A DNA stretch of 21,897 nucleotides from a virus: positions 1-21,897 of IMG/VR virus record IMGVR_UViG_3300044960_000317, one strand, 5' to 3'. The translations under genes and the position numbers were made by a program. Below the pieces are notes generated by a model. It saw only the letters and a list, made by a program, of their open reading frames with translations, was not told the origin of the DNA and did no database searches. Numbering within the stretch: the first letter of the stretch is position 1; every line of letters begins with the position of its first letter. This document shows positions 1 to 6,558 of the stretch, in pieces.

Positions 1-239
1 ATAGCCCAGCGCCAGGCATCCAGGCCACGCCCAGCTTCCACTGTGGCCCACCAGCCCGGCATGTATAGGCCTACGATGCTATATATGCCTATCTGAGCCG
101 CCGGCCACGTGCGCCATTCCACACCCAGAGCAACTTCCAGCGGGCCTTGAGCCCAGACGATCTGCTCGGCATAGCACACCCCCCACAGCGGGGGGGTGTA
201 CACGACACGACACGCCGCACGACCACCTGCCAGGGCGCT
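1..239 (-). pseudogene. Truncated second copy of the small exported protein gene (runs off left edge)
   Basis: Read on the minus strand from 239, one frame stays open to the window edge and is clearly homologous to the intact gene at 13231-13539. Both contain CYAEQIVW, then GPLE, then LY.P.WWA..E.G in the same order, and the DNA around 150-176 is almost identical to 13408-13431. Upstream of the match there is no signal peptide and no good start codon. Instead the sequence switches into a copy of the M23 endopeptidase gene start (286-243), in a different frame. A run of seven C on the minus strand (196-190) lies at the point where a -1 slip would join the two frames. I read it as a decayed copy left by an internal deletion. 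The 3' end lies outside the window, so whether the rest is intact cannot be seen. Confidence 0.7.
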
Positions 240-286
240 ACCGCTCGGGCTTTCTCTGGCTGAGGGAAGGGATGCACGATTCTCAT
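89..286 (-). pseudogene. Remnant of M23 endopeptidase gene start fused to out-of-frame sequence
   Basis: The ATG at 286 overlaps the stop of the fibre-assembly gene as ATGA, so it could be translated. The first residues, MRIVHPFPQPEKAR, match the start of the intact M23 endopeptidase at 14508 (MRVVHPFPQPERAR), and the DNA around both starts is conserved. After about 14 codons the similarity ends. The remaining frame (to a stop at 89, 65 aa in total) is the out-of-frame shadow of the neighbouring exported-protein copy. No catalytic residue of the peptidase remains. It is most likely a deletion scar that is still translatable rather than a functional gene. Confidence 0.65.
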
Positions 287-759
287 GGTTCGTCCTCGGG
301 GGGTGCTGGCTCGGGCTCTGCCAGAAGCTCGAATCGGAGCGGCAACGCCTCCCACCCTACCCATTCCGGCCAAGGGATTTTATTTACCACTTCTACGCTT
401 TCGGCCTTTTCCAGCTTCTGGAGCAGCGCCTTTGCCTCCCGCTCTAGCGCGTCCAGCGCGTCGTAGTAGGCGTTCAGGGTTTGCCGTTCGCTGTCGGCTA
501 TGCGCCCGAGTTGCAGCTTAGCCATCAGGTCGGTGAAATGGTCGGGGCGCAAGCGCTCGCTTGCGCTGGCTAGCGCGACTTTTACGCGGTTGGCGGCCTC
601 CTGACGCGCCAACTCGAGCCATTCAGCCTCGAGTTCGGCTTGTAGCGCCTCGAGGTCTACATCGCTCCGGAATCCGCTGATGATGAGTGTGTCGTTCTCG
701 CGTCTTGTGATGATGCCTGATTCAGAGTAGGGTAGCAGTTTGAATATTACGCTGTTCAT
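283..759 (-). CDS. Putative tail fibre assembly / fibre-associated protein
   Basis: A 158-aa protein directly downstream of the tail fibre gene, with its ATG 9 nt after the fibre stop and a strong ribosome site (GGAGGTTACT before the ATG). Residues about 35-125 are rich in Ala, Glu, Leu and Arg and should form long helices. The C-terminus (IPWPEW.GWEALP, then an acidic Pro/Glu tail) is more irregular. The position immediately after the fibre is where Mu-like phages carry the fibre assembly chaperone (Mu U-type), and that is the only basis for the role; I do not recognise a specific family motif. Its stop overlaps the ATG of the M23 remnant by 4 nt. Confidence 0.55.
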   Translation of the reverse strand: MNSVIFKLLPYSESGIITRRENDTLIISGFRSDVDLEALQAELEAEWLELARQEAANRVKVALASASERLRPDHFTDLMAKLQLGRIADSERQTLNAYYDALDALEREAKALLQKLEKAESVEVVNKIPWPEWVGWEALPLRFELLAEPEPAPPEDEP

Positions 760-768
760 AGTAACCTC

Positions 769-1905
769 CTATCTGATTTCAAATTCAGCCCAGATGCCAG
801 CCCCATTACCGGTATCAGTGTTGGACCCTGAGCTATTTACAATCCCTAACTCCACATACGCAAGAGAAGAATTACTAAGTTGTTGATTTATTTCGATTTC
901 TCCATAATGATCTGAGCCTGTCCATGTAGATAATGTTGATGCGATACGAGGTCGTAATACTGTGCCGAATGTCGACCATCTAACTCTTCGCAAATAAAGC
1001 GATTTGCCTGATGGTAAAGAAACTCTATTAGATCCAATTACTTTAATATCGTTTGCAAGAACGGTAATATTGGGTGTATACGCCTGCACCACAAACCTGT
1101 TCTGGTGGTCGTAGCGGCCAGAAATTTCGTTGACTATAACCCGCCCGCTATCACGCTCTGCCCTGAAAACCTCACCTAGAAAGTTGCCCGCATCATCATA
1201 TCTCCATAAATAAAAGTTCGCGCCCGCGTTACTACCGCTCTCATTCCCCCCTAGGCCCAGAGCCCAGCGCAGGCCTGCGGTTCGCAGTTCTATATGGCGA
1301 TTCCCTGCTGCGGAGGTTCCCGCAGTGGTATTTGCCTGAGGCAAAGATAGCGCCCCGCTCATAGTGTCCCCGGCTTTGTTGACGGGGGTATAGCCCAGAT
1401 GCCCCACCACTGCCCCAGATGCCAGTTTGGCGGCGGTTACAGCGCCATTCACTATATGTGCACTAGCGATGCTGTTATCGCGCACATCCTGGGCCAGGCG
1501 GCCAGACCCATCAAGTGTCGCCAGCCCAAGGTTGGCCCCTTTTAGGTCTCTCTCGAGATGAATCCAGCGCCCACCGCCTGAAGCCGTTAGTACCCACAGG
1601 CCGTCAACCGTGGCGCTGGACGAGACGAATAGCCTATAAAGACCATATCCATCCACGCTCACGATGTCGCCATCAGCAAATCCCGAGGCCGCCGAGAGCG
1701 CCGAGCGAGAAGCGAACTGGCGGATGCGCTTGGTTCCGATACCCTCTAGAGTCAAGCGCGACTGATGCAGATTCTCGGTCCTGTCCAAGACAGCCTGGAT
1801 GGCCGCCTCGAGCGGCCCCAGCGTCAGCGGCTCATCGTTGCCTGCGAGCGGAAAGTTGGGGATGCTGGTGGGGAAGGTGTTTACTGGGTTCAGTGTTTTG
1901 GGCAT
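769..1905 (-). CDS. Tail fibre protein with AT-rich C-terminal tip
   Basis: A 378-aa phage fibre. The N-terminal part (residues 1-60) probably attaches to the baseplate. Residues 110-165 carry fibre-shaft style repeats (LDGSGRLAQDV, IVNGAVTAAKLASGAV). Residues 170-187 are the GYTPVNKAGDTMSGAL motif that recurs in many phage tail fibres. The last 107 or so residues are a beta-rich tip likely to bind the host receptor. That tip is encoded by DNA of strikingly low GC: by my count 89 of 240 bases in 841-1080 are G or C, against well over 60% in the neighbouring genes. The ATG follows the stop of the tailspike gene directly, with ribosome site AGGAGG. The fibre call is confident; receptor specificity is unknown. 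Confidence 0.85.
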   Translation of the reverse strand: MPKTLNPVNTFPTSIPNFPLAGNDEPLTLGPLEAAIQAVLDRTENLHQSRLTLEGIGTKRIRQFASRSALSAASGFADGDIVSVDGYGLYRLFVSSSATVDGLWVLTASGGGRWIHLERDLKGANLGLATLDGSGRLAQDVRDNSIASAHIVNGAVTAAKLASGAVVGHLGYTPVNKAGDTMSGALSLPQANTTAGTSAAGNRHIELRTAGLRWALGLGGNESGSNAGANFYLWRYDDAGNFLGEVFRAERDSGRVIVNEISGRYDHQNRFVVQAYTPNITVLANDIKVIGSNRVSLPSGKSLYLRRVRWSTFGTVLRPRIASTLSTWTGSDHYGEIEINQQLSNSSLAYVELGIVNSSGSNTDTGNGAGIWAEFEIR

Positions 1906-3543
1906 TTATACCTCCTGTAACTCGTAGGCACCGATATCGGGTGCTCCCCGCAGCCTGGGCAGGCCGTCCAGGTCGTAATCGGGGAGCTGGCTAAGCAGTG
2001 CCCCTGCGTTGATGGCCGGGCTGCTTTGCAGCAGCCTGTAGTTGCCGTTTCCGCTGGCCTGGTAATCCACGAATCTCGGGTCGGCGTTGATGCTGTTCTG
2101 GTGGGTGCTACTGGCCAGGGCCCAGTTGGTAGGGTTATTCCAGACGAGATTGTTGATGAACTGGTTGACCCCTGTTTGCGCCACCTCCTGCACCCCGTAG
2201 GAGCCATTGAGAGCGAAGATATTGTTGGCCACGATATAGCCATCAACGGTGAACCCAGGAATGTCGGTACCGAGCGAGAGGCCTCCATACCGGCAGTTCA
2301 CCACCGTGTTGTTGATGATTCGGCCGTCTTTCGGTCGATGCCAGTTATCTAGGCCGTAGCCCCGCACGCGATGCACCAGATTCCCACGCACCAGCGCCCC
2401 ATAGCCCTGAGCGTAAATACCGTGAATCCAGTTGCAAGGCCCTGCCGAGTAATCTCCAATATCGCGCACCACGTTGTAAGAGGCCTCGCAGTTTTCCGAG
2501 TACGCTGAAAGTACGATGCCTGCGCCGCCGTCTGAATCGCAGGGTGGAACAATGTCGTGCACATAGCACCACATCACCCGGTTGTTCTGATACACATTGG
2601 CCGGATTATATGTCCAGGACATGATTCCGACCCTGGACGCCCCATATACCTCAAACCCGATGACATCCACATAACTACCGCCGATGGTGATGCCGTAGTT
2701 GTTGCCCGTAGCGTTGATTTTAGCCCCATGCTTATTGTGGGACATCACCACAATACGGTTGGTTGGTGTTCCGCTTCTGTTGATGTGGACGTACTCGTTG
2801 TAGACGCCATCCATCACCCGCAGCACATCTCCGGCGACAAGCTGGCTGATCGCGTAGTTGATGGTCGCCCAGGGCTGGCTTTGGGTGCCGGGGTTGCTGT
2901 TTGAGCCCGTTGGCGCCACGTAAAAGGTGCGGAGCCCGATGGGGTTTGGGTAGTAGGCCTGCTCGGGCCAGAGCTGGATTGGGGGTGCCCCCCAGACCTG
3001 GCCAGGAGGATCCCAGGTCAGCCCGGCGGGGTCCCAGGTCAGGGGACCGGCGGGCACGTATTGCAGGCTGGCCAGCCGGGCGTGGGCGGGTTTGATCTGG
3101 TTGATCACGGCCAGGATGCGGTTGCGCTCCTCTTGCGAGCCGTCGTAGCTACGGGTGCCAGCGTACAGGTATACGTCGATCTCGCTCCAGCGCGTGTTGT
3201 CGTAGTTGCGCACCGGCACTATGGCGCTGTTGTAGCCGAGCTGAGAGAGGGCCAGGCCCAGGCCGTACTCGGTGCCCGACCACTGCCAGAACTCCCAGGC
3301 CCCCAGCACCCGCGCCCGAAAAGCGTCGCCGGATTCGCCTGGATAGCGGGTCAGGGTACGCTCGGCCCCCAGGGTGGCTAGAGCATCTTCTGGCGCTCGA
3401 GCCGCAAAACGAGCCAGCACCCCCGTGGCGGTCAGCGAGGCGCTCTCGTCCAGCACGGCCCCCAGGACCTCAGCCCAGCGCCGCCCCGCGTCCCCCTGGA
3501 GCCAGGGGGGTTGCACTCGTACCAGCCATTCCCGGTAGCTCAT
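1906..3543 (-). CDS. Baseplate gp48-like domain fused to right-handed beta-helix tailspike
   Basis: A 545-aa protein. Residues 1-165 resemble a Mu gp48/P2 I-type baseplate protein (YPGESGDAFRARVLGAWEFW, then RWSEIDVYLYAG and ILAVINQIKPAHARL), and the gene lies right after baseplate J, where gp48 belongs. Residues 166-200 are a Trp/Pro linker with repeated TWDP-like units. From residue 207 a different protein begins: FYVAPTGSNSNPGT, then many short Asn/Gly/Val-rich coils (NNTVVN, ANNIFALNG, INNLVWNN) typical of a parallel beta-helix of the pectate-lyase-like class. It ends with the DPRF...SPAINAG...PDIGAYE signature found at the C-terminus of many such helices. Its likely role is to anchor a polysaccharide-binding or -cleaving spike to the baseplate. 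No catalytic residues can be assigned by eye. The start overlaps the previous stop as ATGA. Confidence 0.85.
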   Translation of the reverse strand: MSYREWLVRVQPPWLQGDAGRRWAEVLGAVLDESASLTATGVLARFAARAPEDALATLGAERTLTRYPGESGDAFRARVLGAWEFWQWSGTEYGLGLALSQLGYNSAIVPVRNYDNTRWSEIDVYLYAGTRSYDGSQEERNRILAVINQIKPAHARLASLQYVPAGPLTWDPAGLTWDPPGQVWGAPPIQLWPEQAYYPNPIGLRTFYVAPTGSNSNPGTQSQPWATINYAISQLVAGDVLRVMDGVYNEYVHINRSGTPTNRIVVMSHNKHGAKINATGNNYGITIGGSYVDVIGFEVYGASRVGIMSWTYNPANVYQNNRVMWCYVHDIVPPCDSDGGAGIVLSAYSENCEASYNVVRDIGDYSAGPCNWIHGIYAQGYGALVRGNLVHRVRGYGLDNWHRPKDGRIINNTVVNCRYGGLSLGTDIPGFTVDGYIVANNIFALNGSYGVQEVAQTGVNQFINNLVWNNPTNWALASSTHQNSINADPRFVDYQASGNGNYRLLQSSPAINAGALLSQLPDYDLDGLPRLRGAPDIGAYELQEV

Positions 3544-4634
3544 ACTTCCTGCCAGGTCAGGGTGGGGCTAAGCACCAGGGCCTCCGTGGCGGCCATGGGC
3601 ACGTCACCGGCGGGGGCGGATAGGGCCACGTTCACCGCATAGGGCCGAGCGAACAAAGCCTCTATGAGCCTGGAGCGGTACAGGGTGCCTCCTATGGGCG
3701 TCTCCCTTTGGAGGGCCGTGAGTTCGGAGGCTACGGCGCCCTGGGCCTGGGCCAAATACCCGGCCCGCACCTGAATGGTGGCGGTGACCGCTACCGTCCT
3801 AGGGGTGGCCGCGTACACCAGCACGTTCGCCGTCACCGGCCTGCGGGCCTGGATGTAGGTATCCACCGCGCTCACCACGCTTGGGCCGATGCCGCCCTCG
3901 CCCCAGACCACCACGTCCACCGTCCCCTGGCCCCTCGGGTGGTTGTCCAGGACCCTCACCTTCGTGACGCTGGGGTGGGCCGAAAGCGCCCAGTACTCGT
4001 AGGCGGCCCGGGTGGAGCCACCCCCGAGCTCGGCCCACCGAGCCCGGCACCGGGTCCGTAGCGCGTCGTCCGACTCCTCATCCACCCCGGCCTCCAGGAG
4101 CCAGCCAGGCGGGTTCGTCACGCTCACCCCAGGAAGGGGGGTGTGAAGGACGGTGATGGCCCCGTCCGGCACGTTCCAGGCCGCGCCGGGGCTCTCAGCC
4201 CGGACCTCCAGGTCCAGCGTGCCGCCCTGGGGGAGGGTGCCTCCGGTGGTGTTGTTGAAGCGCCGTCCGTCCGGGGTCCCCACCCACAGGTCGCCGGGGG
4301 CGATGGTGTAGGGCCCCATGCCGGGTTCGGCGGTGAGCCGCACTGTCCCACGAGCAAACACGGCGGGCTTCCGTTGAACGGCGTAGAACTCCTCGGCAAT
4401 GAGGTCCAGCCAGGGGCCCTCGGCGTAGGAGAGGAACCCGCCCCGTGCGATAGCGGCGATAGTGAGCCACAGGTCCTCCAGCCCCAGGGCCGGGGTCTCC
4501 ACCGCCACATGGCGGCCCACGCTCCCCGGCACGAAGTCGGTGAGCGGGAAGCCATTTCTGCTCAGCTCGTCCAGGATGAGCTGGCGAAGCTCGTCGCGGG
4601 TCCGGGGCCTGATGAGTTCATCCAGGGTAGGCAT
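3540..4634 (-). CDS. Baseplate J-like protein (Mu gp47)
   Basis: A 364-aa wedge protein of the contractile tail baseplate. The N-terminus (TRDELRQLILDEL...) and the following segments ARGTVRLTA, IAPGDLWVGTPDGRRF, VRAESPGAAWNVPDGAI and DEESDDALRTRCRARWAELGGGST are the usual baseplate_J order, followed by the VTKVRVLDNHPRGQGTVDVVVWG segment around residues 230-252. The length fits the family. The ATG at 4634 lies inside the end of the gpW/gp25-like gene (17 nt overlap) with a GAGG site just upstream. The stop overlaps the start of the gp48-like fusion gene. With its neighbours it forms the wedge module. Confidence 0.92.
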   Translation of the reverse strand: MPTLDELIRPRTRDELRQLILDELSRNGFPLTDFVPGSVGRHVAVETPALGLEDLWLTIAAIARGGFLSYAEGPWLDLIAEEFYAVQRKPAVFARGTVRLTAEPGMGPYTIAPGDLWVGTPDGRRFNNTTGGTLPQGGTLDLEVRAESPGAAWNVPDGAITVLHTPLPGVSVTNPPGWLLEAGVDEESDDALRTRCRARWAELGGGSTRAAYEYWALSAHPSVTKVRVLDNHPRGQGTVDVVVWGEGGIGPSVVSAVDTYIQARRPVTANVLVYAATPRTVAVTATIQVRAGYLAQAQGAVASELTALQRETPIGGTLYRSRLIEALFARPYAVNVALSAPAGDVPMAATEALVLSPTLTWQEV

Positions 4635-5004
4635 TCAGCACCTCCACACTCACCCGGTCCACCCGGGCCACGAGCTCAAAGGGGCCCTCATCTGCCTCCC
4701 CCCGGATTTGGACTACAACCTCATGGGGCCAGCGGTGCTCAACGGTCGCCGCGGCGGAGAGAACCCTCGGGTCTTTCTCGCACTCCTGTTCCACCAACAT
4801 GCGCATCTCCTCCAGGAGCTCAGGGGTAACCGTCTCGTTCAGGTACTGCCGCAGATCCAGGCCGTAGGTGGGGGCGTACCAGAGGGCCCCCCTGGGCGTG
4901 ACCAGTCTCCGGACCAGGGCCTCGGCCAGGTTGCGGAAGCCCGAAACCGTTTGGTTCAGGGCCAGGTCAGGAAGCGCGGTGATGTCGGTCCCAAAATCGG
5001 CCAT
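4618..5004 (-). CDS. GPW/gp25-like baseplate wedge protein (Mu gp46)
   Basis: A 128-aa protein. The segment LNQTVSGFRNLAEALVRRLVTPRGALWYAPTYG (residues 16-48) is the standard core of the gpW/gp25 family, followed by a helical part (LLEEMRMLVEQECEKDPRV) and a beta C-terminus. It forms part of the baseplate wedge next to J. The ribosome site AAAGGAG lies upstream of the ATG at the very edge of the inserted mini-element (5005-5364), so the insertion left this gene's translation signal in place. It overlaps the following J gene by 17 nt. Confidence 0.9.
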   Translation of the reverse strand: MADFGTDITALPDLALNQTVSGFRNLAEALVRRLVTPRGALWYAPTYGLDLRQYLNETVTPELLEEMRMLVEQECEKDPRVLSAAATVEHRWPHEVVVQIRGEADEGPFELVARVDRVSVEVLNAYPG

Positions 5005-5030
5005 ACCTCACAAAACTCCTTTCGCGGATG

Positions 5031-5050
5031 CCCCGCACTTCAATGCGGGG
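5031..5050 (+). repeat. Left-end hairpin of the mini-element
   Basis: A seven-base-pair stem, CCCCGCA and TGCGGGG, around the loop CTTCAA, followed by AGGAAG. It shares sequence design and orientation with the hairpin at 5339-5358. Directly repeated imperfect palindromes at both ends are the recognition structures of Y1 (TnpA) transposases. Confidence 0.7.
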
Positions 5051-5224
5051 AGGAAGCGAAAGCCGCTCGCAGAGCGGTGCGACCTCCAAAACTGGATTTG
5101 TGGTATGATGCCTTCATGCGCAGCAACCCCACGCCTACCGTCTGTGACGGCCTTGCAGCGGCGTGCAAAGTTGGCGTGCGCGTTGGCGCAGCGGCTGGTC
5201 TGCCACGTCATGGGCCGCCTGACA

Positions 5225-5360
5225 CGGCCCGTCTGGGGCAACCCGGACAGGCTGCTCCCGCTGGGGAGCGGCTGGATGGAGTAAAGGTGTGGGCTTCGGC
5301 TCATGCAGACTCCAACCTTGAAAGTTCCGCGTAGGAACCCCCGTTCTTCAGAACGGGGAG
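5225..5360 (+). ncRNA. Possible omega-RNA-like 3' end of the mini-element
   Basis: In TnpB elements, the RNA read through the right end carries the scaffold and then takes the adjacent flank as guide. The segment here is GC-rich, ends with the typical GGAACCCCCG-hairpin-GGAGG pattern, and is followed by the phage flank starting ATATCAGCCC. Whether it is transcribed is unknown. A TATGAT hexamer at 5104-5109 on the same strand could be a -10 element, without a convincing -35. This is an inference from the right-end pattern only. Confidence 0.35.
5339..5358 (+). repeat. Right-end hairpin of the mini-element
   Basis: A perfect eight-base-pair stem, CCCCGTTC and GAACGGGG, around the loop TTCA, followed by AGG, and then 6 nt later by the stop codon of the spike gene on the other strand. 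In TnpB-type elements this hairpin is also the last stem of the guide (omega) RNA. Confidence 0.75.
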
Positions 5361-5364
5361 GATA

Positions 5365-5883
5365 TCAGCCCGAAAAGGTCTTCCCGGAACCAGAGATGAT
5401 CTCACCTGTTGCCGTGGCCGAGCCTGGGGCCACCCCGTAGACCTGGATTTGGTCACCCACTCGAGCCACGGCTGGGCCTCCACCGGCTAACTGAATGGTT
5501 GGAGCATCAATCTCTACGAGCAGCGGGTCCTCTACCCGGATTTTTTGGTTTTCGTCGTCTAGCCGCACCTTGGCCCCCCGCTCGGTCTTGATCTCCACCA
5601 CCAGGGTGCTCCCCGCCTCCCAGAGGTAGGCTACCGGGCGGCGGGGGTCGGCCGCCTCAAACCCCAGGAGGACCCGGGCCCCTGCCTTCACCTTCACGTA
5701 AGTCCCAGGGAGGAAGACCCGAAGGGGCACCCTAGTCATGAGGGGTAGCTTTGGATTATCTGGCTGAAGGTCTAGATGCATGTTGCCGTGGTCCTTCAGC
5801 ACGGTGGCCGGGTACAGGGCCAGATAGTCCAGCTCCAGGGGGCGGGAAAGGGCCTCCAGGGCACGCCGCACGCGGTCACGCAT
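5365..5883 (-). CDS. Baseplate spike / assembly protein V (Mu gp45-like)
   Basis: A 172-aa protein. I chose the ATG at 5883 because GGAGGT lies 5 nt upstream; an upstream extension exists but lacks a site. Residues 1-45 form the N-terminal part. An OB-fold-like beta region follows (VPLRVFLPGTYVKVKAGARVLLGFEAADPRRPVAYLWEAG). The C-terminus runs GGGPAVARVGDQI...GEIISGSGKTFSG and looks like the PAAR-style tip found in many gpV proteins. The Mu gp45 HxH iron-binding tip is not visible. It should form the central membrane-piercing spike. The stop lies 5 nt from the presumed end of the mini-element, so the last residues may have been changed by the insertion. It overlaps the upstream hub gene by 8 nt. 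Confidence 0.8.
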   Translation of the reverse strand: MRDRVRRALEALSRPLELDYLALYPATVLKDHGNMHLDLQPDNPKLPLMTRVPLRVFLPGTYVKVKAGARVLLGFEAADPRRPVAYLWEAGSTLVVEIKTERGAKVRLDDENQKIRVEDPLLVEIDAPTIQLAGGGPAVARVGDQIQVYGVAPGSATATGEIISGSGKTFSG

Positions 5884-6556
5884 CCCACACCTCCACACCT
5901 AGGTTTTGGGGGTCCAGGTAGTAGACCACCCGCTCGGTCTTGATGGGGGCGACCTTCCCGCCCAGCCACACGGGGAGCGTGGTGCCCGGCCGGACGGGGC
6001 CCAGCAGGGGGAGGCGGTACACCCCGGACGCTACGGCGCGGCTGGCCTTCACCTCAGGGGTTGGGGGCCACTCTGGGGCCGTCACCTCCACCTGGCCCTT
6101 CTCGTTCACCCTCCACACCCGGCCGATGGCCTGCGTGAGGCGGTCCAGGAGGCGATAGGCGGGCTCCTCATACCGAGTCCAGACGGGAAGGGTGGTATCG
6201 GCGTCCAGCTCCCCGGCCTCCTCCCCCACCTCGTTCAGGGCGTCCAGGATGGCCACCCGGGCGGGCACGTTCCGGTAAAACTTGGGTTTGAGGACCTTGT
6301 GGAGCCGGGCTTTCCCCGCCACCCACCGCACCCAGGCCCAGCCCTCGGGGGTGCGGCGAACGCCCAGGGCCGCGCCCTGGAGGGTGAGGGTGCCCTCGGG
6401 GAGCTCCAAGGTGAGCGTCCGGGTGGCCCCAGGCCCCAGGCTGAGCTCGGAGTGGGGCACGCCCATGAGGAGCGTGGCCTCGGCACGCCCAAAGGCGGGC
6501 CAGGAGAGCTGGCCCCCGGCGATGGGCTCGTCCTTCGTGAAGTAGAAGGCGGGCAT
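5876..6556 (-). CDS. Probable baseplate hub protein (Mu gp44 / gpD position)
   Basis: A 226-aa protein between a baseplate protein and the spike, the position of the Mu P/gp44 hub. It is predicted to be mostly beta strand (RTLTLELPEGTLTLQGAALGVRRT). A helical segment about residues 132-146 (EPAYRLLDRLTQAIGR) followed by WRVNEKGQVEV resembles the way hub proteins load on the spike. It is shorter than Mu gp44 (about 380 aa), so it may be a compact hub or a different hub component. ATG at 6556, with GAGG upstream. The call rests mainly on position and overall fold pattern. Confidence 0.55.
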   Translation of the reverse strand: MPAFYFTKDEPIAGGQLSWPAFGRAEATLLMGVPHSELSLGPGATRTLTLELPEGTLTLQGAALGVRRTPEGWAWVRWVAGKARLHKVLKPKFYRNVPARVAILDALNEVGEEAGELDADTTLPVWTRYEEPAYRLLDRLTQAIGRVWRVNEKGQVEVTAPEWPPTPEVKASRAVASGVYRLPLLGPVRPGTTLPVWLGGKVAPIKTERVVYYLDPQNLGVEVWDA

Positions 6557-6558
6557 GG

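Larger units (their letters stand above)
5027..5360 (+). mobile_element. TnpB-less IS200/IS605-type mini-element (PATE/MITE-like)
   Basis: About 330 bp lie between the spike gene stop (5365) and the ribosome site of the gpW/gp25-like gene, in a region where all other genes abut or overlap. Both ends carry a hairpin of the same orientation and design: CCCCG...TTCA...CGGGG followed by AGGA (5031-5050 and 5339-5358). This is what IS200/IS605 elements have at their ends, with subterminal palindromes rather than terminal inverted repeats. The right end (TTCCGCGTAGGAACCCCCG, hairpin, GGAGG) looks like the 3' end of a TnpB element. No TnpA or TnpB frame is recognisable; the open frames inside (up to 72 codons, 5116-5334) look non-coding or like a degraded remnant. 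The exact left boundary is uncertain by about 15 nt. Such elements need a TnpA supplied in trans. Confidence 0.7.

Noticed and set aside
65-92. Inverted repeat ATAGGC...GCCTAT near the left end as a possible site
   Set aside because: It lies in the conserved frame of the exported-protein copy and is explained by similar codons there. The stem is short and there is no T-run, so it is neither a terminator nor an attachment site on this evidence.
5008-5304. A 98-codon minus-strand frame between the spike and wedge genes
   Set aside because: It lies within the mini-element, has low-complexity basic composition and no homology pattern. The hairpin-bounded structure explains the region better.
4868-5334. 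Plus-strand frames through the mini-element as possible TnpB remnants
   Set aside because: No TnpB catalytic or zinc motif (CxxC pairs, DRD-like) is visible. The frame at 5116-5334 may at best be a decayed C-terminal tail, so it is not called a gene.
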